Positions 6,023 through 7,462 of a DNA stretch of 7,462 bases are shown in pieces (the first letter of the stretch is position 1; every line of letters begins with the position of its first letter). The DNA lies in assembly GCA_000715685.1 (NCBI GenBank), contig KL569376.1:57636-65097 (forward strand), in the 5' to 3' direction. Made by a program: the position numbers and the translations under genes. This stretch comes from Streptomyces lilacinus (GTDB taxonomy: Bacteria > Actinomycetota > Actinomycetes > Streptomycetales > Streptomycetaceae). Under the pieces are notes generated by a model. That model did not search any database. It saw only the letters and a list, made by a program, of their open reading frames with translations, and was not told the origin of the DNA.

Positions 6023-6634
6023 ATGAGGATTTCCAAACGGAACGAACGAAACGGACGGAACGAGCAGAGCAAGCAGAACAGGAGGAAGAGGATCTTCCTC
6101 CTGTCTCTCCCCGCGGTGGCGGCGCTGGGCGCCGTCGCGGCGGTCGTGGTCGGCCCGACGCTTCCGCTGAGCGGGAAGGGCACGTTCTGCCTGACCGGGG
6201 CCGCCACCGACATGACGCTGGCGGGTACAGGAGAGGCAACGAGCTCGGGGCGTTGCGTCGCCCTGCCGGGCAAGGGAAACCTTTCCACCGACCTGATGGC
6301 CGGCGACATCCCGCTGCGGGGCGGAATGCGCCTGTACACCGCTCAGCACCGCCTCGACGTGACCAACCTCCGCATCCGCATCGACAACCGCACCACCAGC
6401 GCCGACCTCTCGGTGGACGGCTCGTCCCCCGTCCGCGTCACCTTCCTGACCTACGCGATCAGTCCCCGTCATGTGACCGTCACCTACCCGACCGTGGGCG
6501 CGAGGGCCATGAGCCTGCGTCTGGCCGAACCCGCCGGACCCGCCTTCCGCAAGGCCTTCCCGGCCGGCCGCCTCCACCAGGGCGAAGAGCTCTTCACCTT
6601 CGACGGCACCGCCACCTTCAGCAGTCCTCGGTGA
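6023..6634 (+). CDS. Membrane-anchored or secreted protein of unknown function
   Basis: 203 residues. The N terminus (2-23) is very basic and Asn/Arg-rich (RISKRNERNGRNEQ...RRKR) and is followed by one hydrophobic segment (about 24-48, IFLLSLPAVAALGAVAAVVV), a signal-anchor or long-n-region signal peptide. The rest (about 50-203) is polar, Thr/Ser-rich and beta-prone, with two cysteines (56 and 78) that could form an extracellular disulfide. The pattern 'PLRGGMRLYT...LDVTNLRIRID...ADLSV' followed by 'MSLRLAEPAGPAFRK' and 'FTFDGTATF' faintly recalls HtaA-type heme-binding domains; this is from memory and could be wrong. ATG 6023 has only a weak AGAAG 6 nt upstream. The 5' coding DNA is purine-rich, less GC-rich than its surroundings, and holds a strong hairpin. 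It shares direction with the KS2 operon at 85 bp, but no functional link is evident. It is reported as real because of the signal-anchor layout and codon bias. Confidence 0.75.
   Translation: MRISKRNERNGRNEQSKQNRRKRIFLLSLPAVAALGAVAAVVVGPTLPLSGKGTFCLTGAATDMTLAGTGEATSSGRCVALPGKGNLSTDLMAGDIPLRGGMRLYTAQHRLDVTNLRIRIDNRTTSADLSVDGSSPVRVTFLTYAISPRHVTVTYPTVGARAMSLRLAEPAGPAFRKAFPAGRLHQGEELFTFDGTATFSSPR
6078..6104 (+). repeat. 12-bp perfect inverted repeat (hairpin) inside the 5' end of the unknown gene
   Basis: ACAGGAGGAAGA (6078-6089) and TCTTCCTCCTGT (6093-6104) are exact reverse complements separated by only GGA. In the mRNA this is a 12-bp stem with a 3-nt loop that buries an AGGAGG sequence. It spans about codons 19-28, the junction between the basic tail and the hydrophobic segment. 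No T-run follows, so it is not a typical intrinsic terminator. It may affect translation, mRNA decay or pausing during membrane targeting. Confidence 0.8.
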
Positions 6635-6648
6635 CCCGCTGCCGTCGT

Positions 6649-6671
6649 GCGGTGGTCGTCAAGGCCACCGC
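6649..6671. terminator. Candidate bidirectional terminator hairpin
   Basis: GCGGTGG (6649-6655) and CCACCGC (6665-6671) form a perfect 7-bp stem with a 9-nt loop, in the 49-bp gap between the convergent stops of the unknown gene (6634) and the MarR gene (6684). There is no T-tract on either side, as is common for streptomycete terminators. The placement makes it plausible for both transcripts. Confidence 0.5.
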
Positions 6672-6683
6672 GGGAGGCGGGCT

Positions 6684-7115
6684 TCAGGCTCTCGGCCGGT
6701 CCGTCGTCGGCAGCAGCTGCGCGAGTTCGTCGAGCAGCGCGACGACCCGCTCGGCGCGGGCGGGGTCCGCGACGGCTCTGGCGATCACGTCGTCGGCGGG
6801 GCGGTCGGCGCGGGTGTGTACGGCTCGGCGTGCCCGGTCGGTCAGACGTACCAGGGTCCGGCGGCCGTCGGCCGGATCGGGCGCCGTGTCCAGCAGGCCG
6901 CGTTCGCGCAGGCGGCCCACCGACGCGGAGACATGGCTCTGAGCGAATCCGGTGCGCGCCACGATCTCCCTGACCGCGCAGTCGGGGTACCGGAACACGT
7001 CCGCGATCACGGCCACCTCGCCGGGGGTGAGCGAGGTGGGGCCGGCCTGATCAATGGCCTCACGGCCGATCTCGATCAGGCGCTTGCCGAGGCTGAGCAG
7101 CTGCATTCCGTCCAT
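6684..7115 (-). CDS. MarR-family transcriptional regulator
   Basis: 143-residue protein, the usual MarR length, expected to act as a dimeric winged-helix repressor released by a small ligand. The DNA-binding core is EIVARTGFAQSHVSASVGRLRERGLL (about 50-75, with the recognition helix near SHVSASVGRLR). The wing DPADGRRTLVRLT (80-92) carries the D-x-R signature, and helices at both ends would form the dimer interface. The start was set at ATG 7115: a TATATT -10 box ends 6 nt upstream, so the transcript is probably leaderless. ATG 7106 is a possible alternative. Extending the frame upstream to 7235 would run through the promoter region and into the methyltransferase, so this was rejected. It is divergent from the methyltransferase gene across a palindrome and probably controls it and itself. 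The ligand is unknown. Confidence 0.92.
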   Translation of the reverse strand: MDGMQLLSLGKRLIEIGREAIDQAGPTSLTPGEVAVIADVFRYPDCAVREIVARTGFAQSHVSASVGRLRERGLLDTAPDPADGRRTLVRLTDRARRAVHTRADRPADDVIARAVADPARAERVVALLDELAQLLPTTDRPRA

Positions 7116-7121
7116 GGCGCA

Positions 7122-7127
7122 AATATA
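7122..7127 (-). promoter_or_regulatory. -10 box TATATT for the MarR gene (leaderless)
   Basis: The minus strand reads TATATT, one mismatch from TATAAT, in otherwise GC-rich DNA. Six nt separate it from ATG 7115, so the start point would coincide with the start codon. It partly overlaps the left arm of the palindrome at 7124-7155. Confidence 0.6.
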
Positions 7128-7155
7128 TCGCCACAGATGCATCGCTGGCGATGTA
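7124..7155. promoter_or_regulatory. Concentric palindrome, probable MarR operator
   Basis: Outer arms TATATCGCCA (7124-7133) and TGGCGATGTA (7146-7155) are reverse complements at 9 of 10 positions. Around the same centre sits the perfect 8-bp palindrome GATGCATC (7136-7143). A second overlapping dyad, CATCGC-TG-GCGATG, lies at 7140-7153. The site overlaps the MarR -10 box and touches the methyltransferase -10 box, so one bound dimer could block both divergent genes. This is the usual arrangement for autoregulated MarR operators. Confidence 0.7.
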
Positions 7156-7159
7156 ATGT
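7154..7159 (+). promoter_or_regulatory. -10 box TAATGT for the methyltransferase (leaderless)
   Basis: TAATGT fits TANNNT and ends 7 nt before the ATG at 7167, so the transcript probably begins at or beside the start codon. No Shine-Dalgarno is present upstream, in line with this. The expected -35 region falls inside the palindrome and has no good match. Confidence 0.55.
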
Positions 7160-7166
7160 GCGGACC

Positions 7167-7462
7167 ATGACACCTTCGCAACCGCTGAGTGCCGTGTCGA
7201 AGACGGCGCTGGCCGTGGCCCTGGTACGTGCTCACGAGAGCACGGCCGGGAACGCCTTGTTCACCGATCCGTACGCCGCGGCCTTCGTGGCCGCCTCGGG
7301 GGAACCGATACGCCCGCGGCAGAGCCCCGGTCCGCTGGCGACCGCCCTGATACGCCAGACGGTCGTCCGGACCCGCTTCTACGACGACCAGCTCCTCCAG
7401 TCCGACTGCGACCAGGTGGTTCTGCTCGCGGCCGGGCTGGACACCCGCGCCTACCGGCTCCC
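7167..7462 (+). CDS. Class I SAM-dependent methyltransferase, LCM/PPM1-like family, cut at the right edge
   Basis: ATG 7167 opens a frame of 98 codons plus two bases that continues past the window end. The N-terminal pattern (TALAVALVRAHES, then NALFTDPYAAAFV, about residues 13-41), FYDD (71-74) and the SAM-binding motif I LLAAGLDTRAYRL (86-98) are typical of the bacterial leucine-carboxyl-methyltransferase-like group (Pfam Methyltransf_4/LCM; TIGR00027-type proteins). This group is common and often multi-copy in actinomycetes. Members are putative O-methyltransferases, mostly of unknown substrate; some sit in natural-product clusters. The gene is divergent from the MarR gene, with 51 bp between the starts, and is the likely regulatory target. 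Whether it methylates the product of the neighbouring KS/ACP genes cannot be judged from this fragment. Confidence 0.9.
   Translation, partial: MTPSQPLSAVSKTALAVALVRAHESTAGNALFTDPYAAAFVAASGEPIRPRQSPGPLATALIRQTVVRTRFYDDQLLQSDCDQVVLLAAGLDTRAYRL

Noticed and set aside
7116..7235. Longer MarR protein extending upstream of 7115
   Set aside because: It would translate through the TATATT box, the palindrome and the antisense of the methyltransferase 5' end; MarR proteins normally begin near the chosen start.
1..7462. tRNA, rRNA, insertion sequence or attachment site
   Set aside because: No tRNA-like cloverleaf, rRNA segment, transposase motif or paired terminal inverted repeats with target duplication were found on reading both strands.

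Overview
This GC-rich window (about 70 % G+C, strong G/C bias at third codon positions, GTG and TTG starts, leaderless promoters) looks like Streptomyces or a close actinomycete. It is cut inside a gene at both ends. No in-frame TTA codon was seen in any called gene, so nothing points to bldA control.

Layout, left to right. (1) The 5' part of a dienelactone-hydrolase-family gene on the minus strand (1-447), running off the left edge. (2) Divergent to it, a soluble diiron acyl-ACP desaturase homologue (564-1532, +) with all six iron-ligand positions. (3) Convergent with the desaturase and only 9 bp away, a minus-strand ACP -> ketosynthase pair (ACP1 3037-2774, KS1 2777-1542) joined by an ATGA stop/start overlap. 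(4) Across a 290-bp divergent control region holding inverted repeats and a 16-bp tandem repeat, a plus-strand operon: a fatty-acyl/thioester-reductase-like SDR starting at TTG (3328-4407), ACP2 (4460-4702) and KS2 (4699-5937), with ACP2 and KS2 again joined by ATGA. (5) A small membrane-anchored protein of unknown function (6023-6634, +) with a 12-bp perfect hairpin near its 5' end. (6) A MarR-family regulator (7115-6684, -) divergent from an LCM-type SAM methyltransferase (7167 to the right edge, +). Their starts are 51 bp apart, both promoters look leaderless, and a concentric palindrome lies between them.

The central block (564-5937) reads as a type II fatty-acid/polyketide-like specialised pathway. 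It has two dedicated ACPs, two complete ketosynthases (both keep the Cys-His-His triad, so they are not a KS/chain-length-factor pair), an ACP-level desaturase and a reductase suited to thioester-to-aldehyde/alcohol release. No ketoreductase, dehydratase, enoyl reductase, acyltransferase or phosphopantetheinyl transferase is visible, so these would come from primary metabolism or from genes outside the window. An unsaturated, reductively released acyl product is an inference. I do not recognise the cluster as a characterised one. The MarR/methyltransferase pair may tailor or respond to the product or may be an unrelated neighbour; the sequence does not decide.
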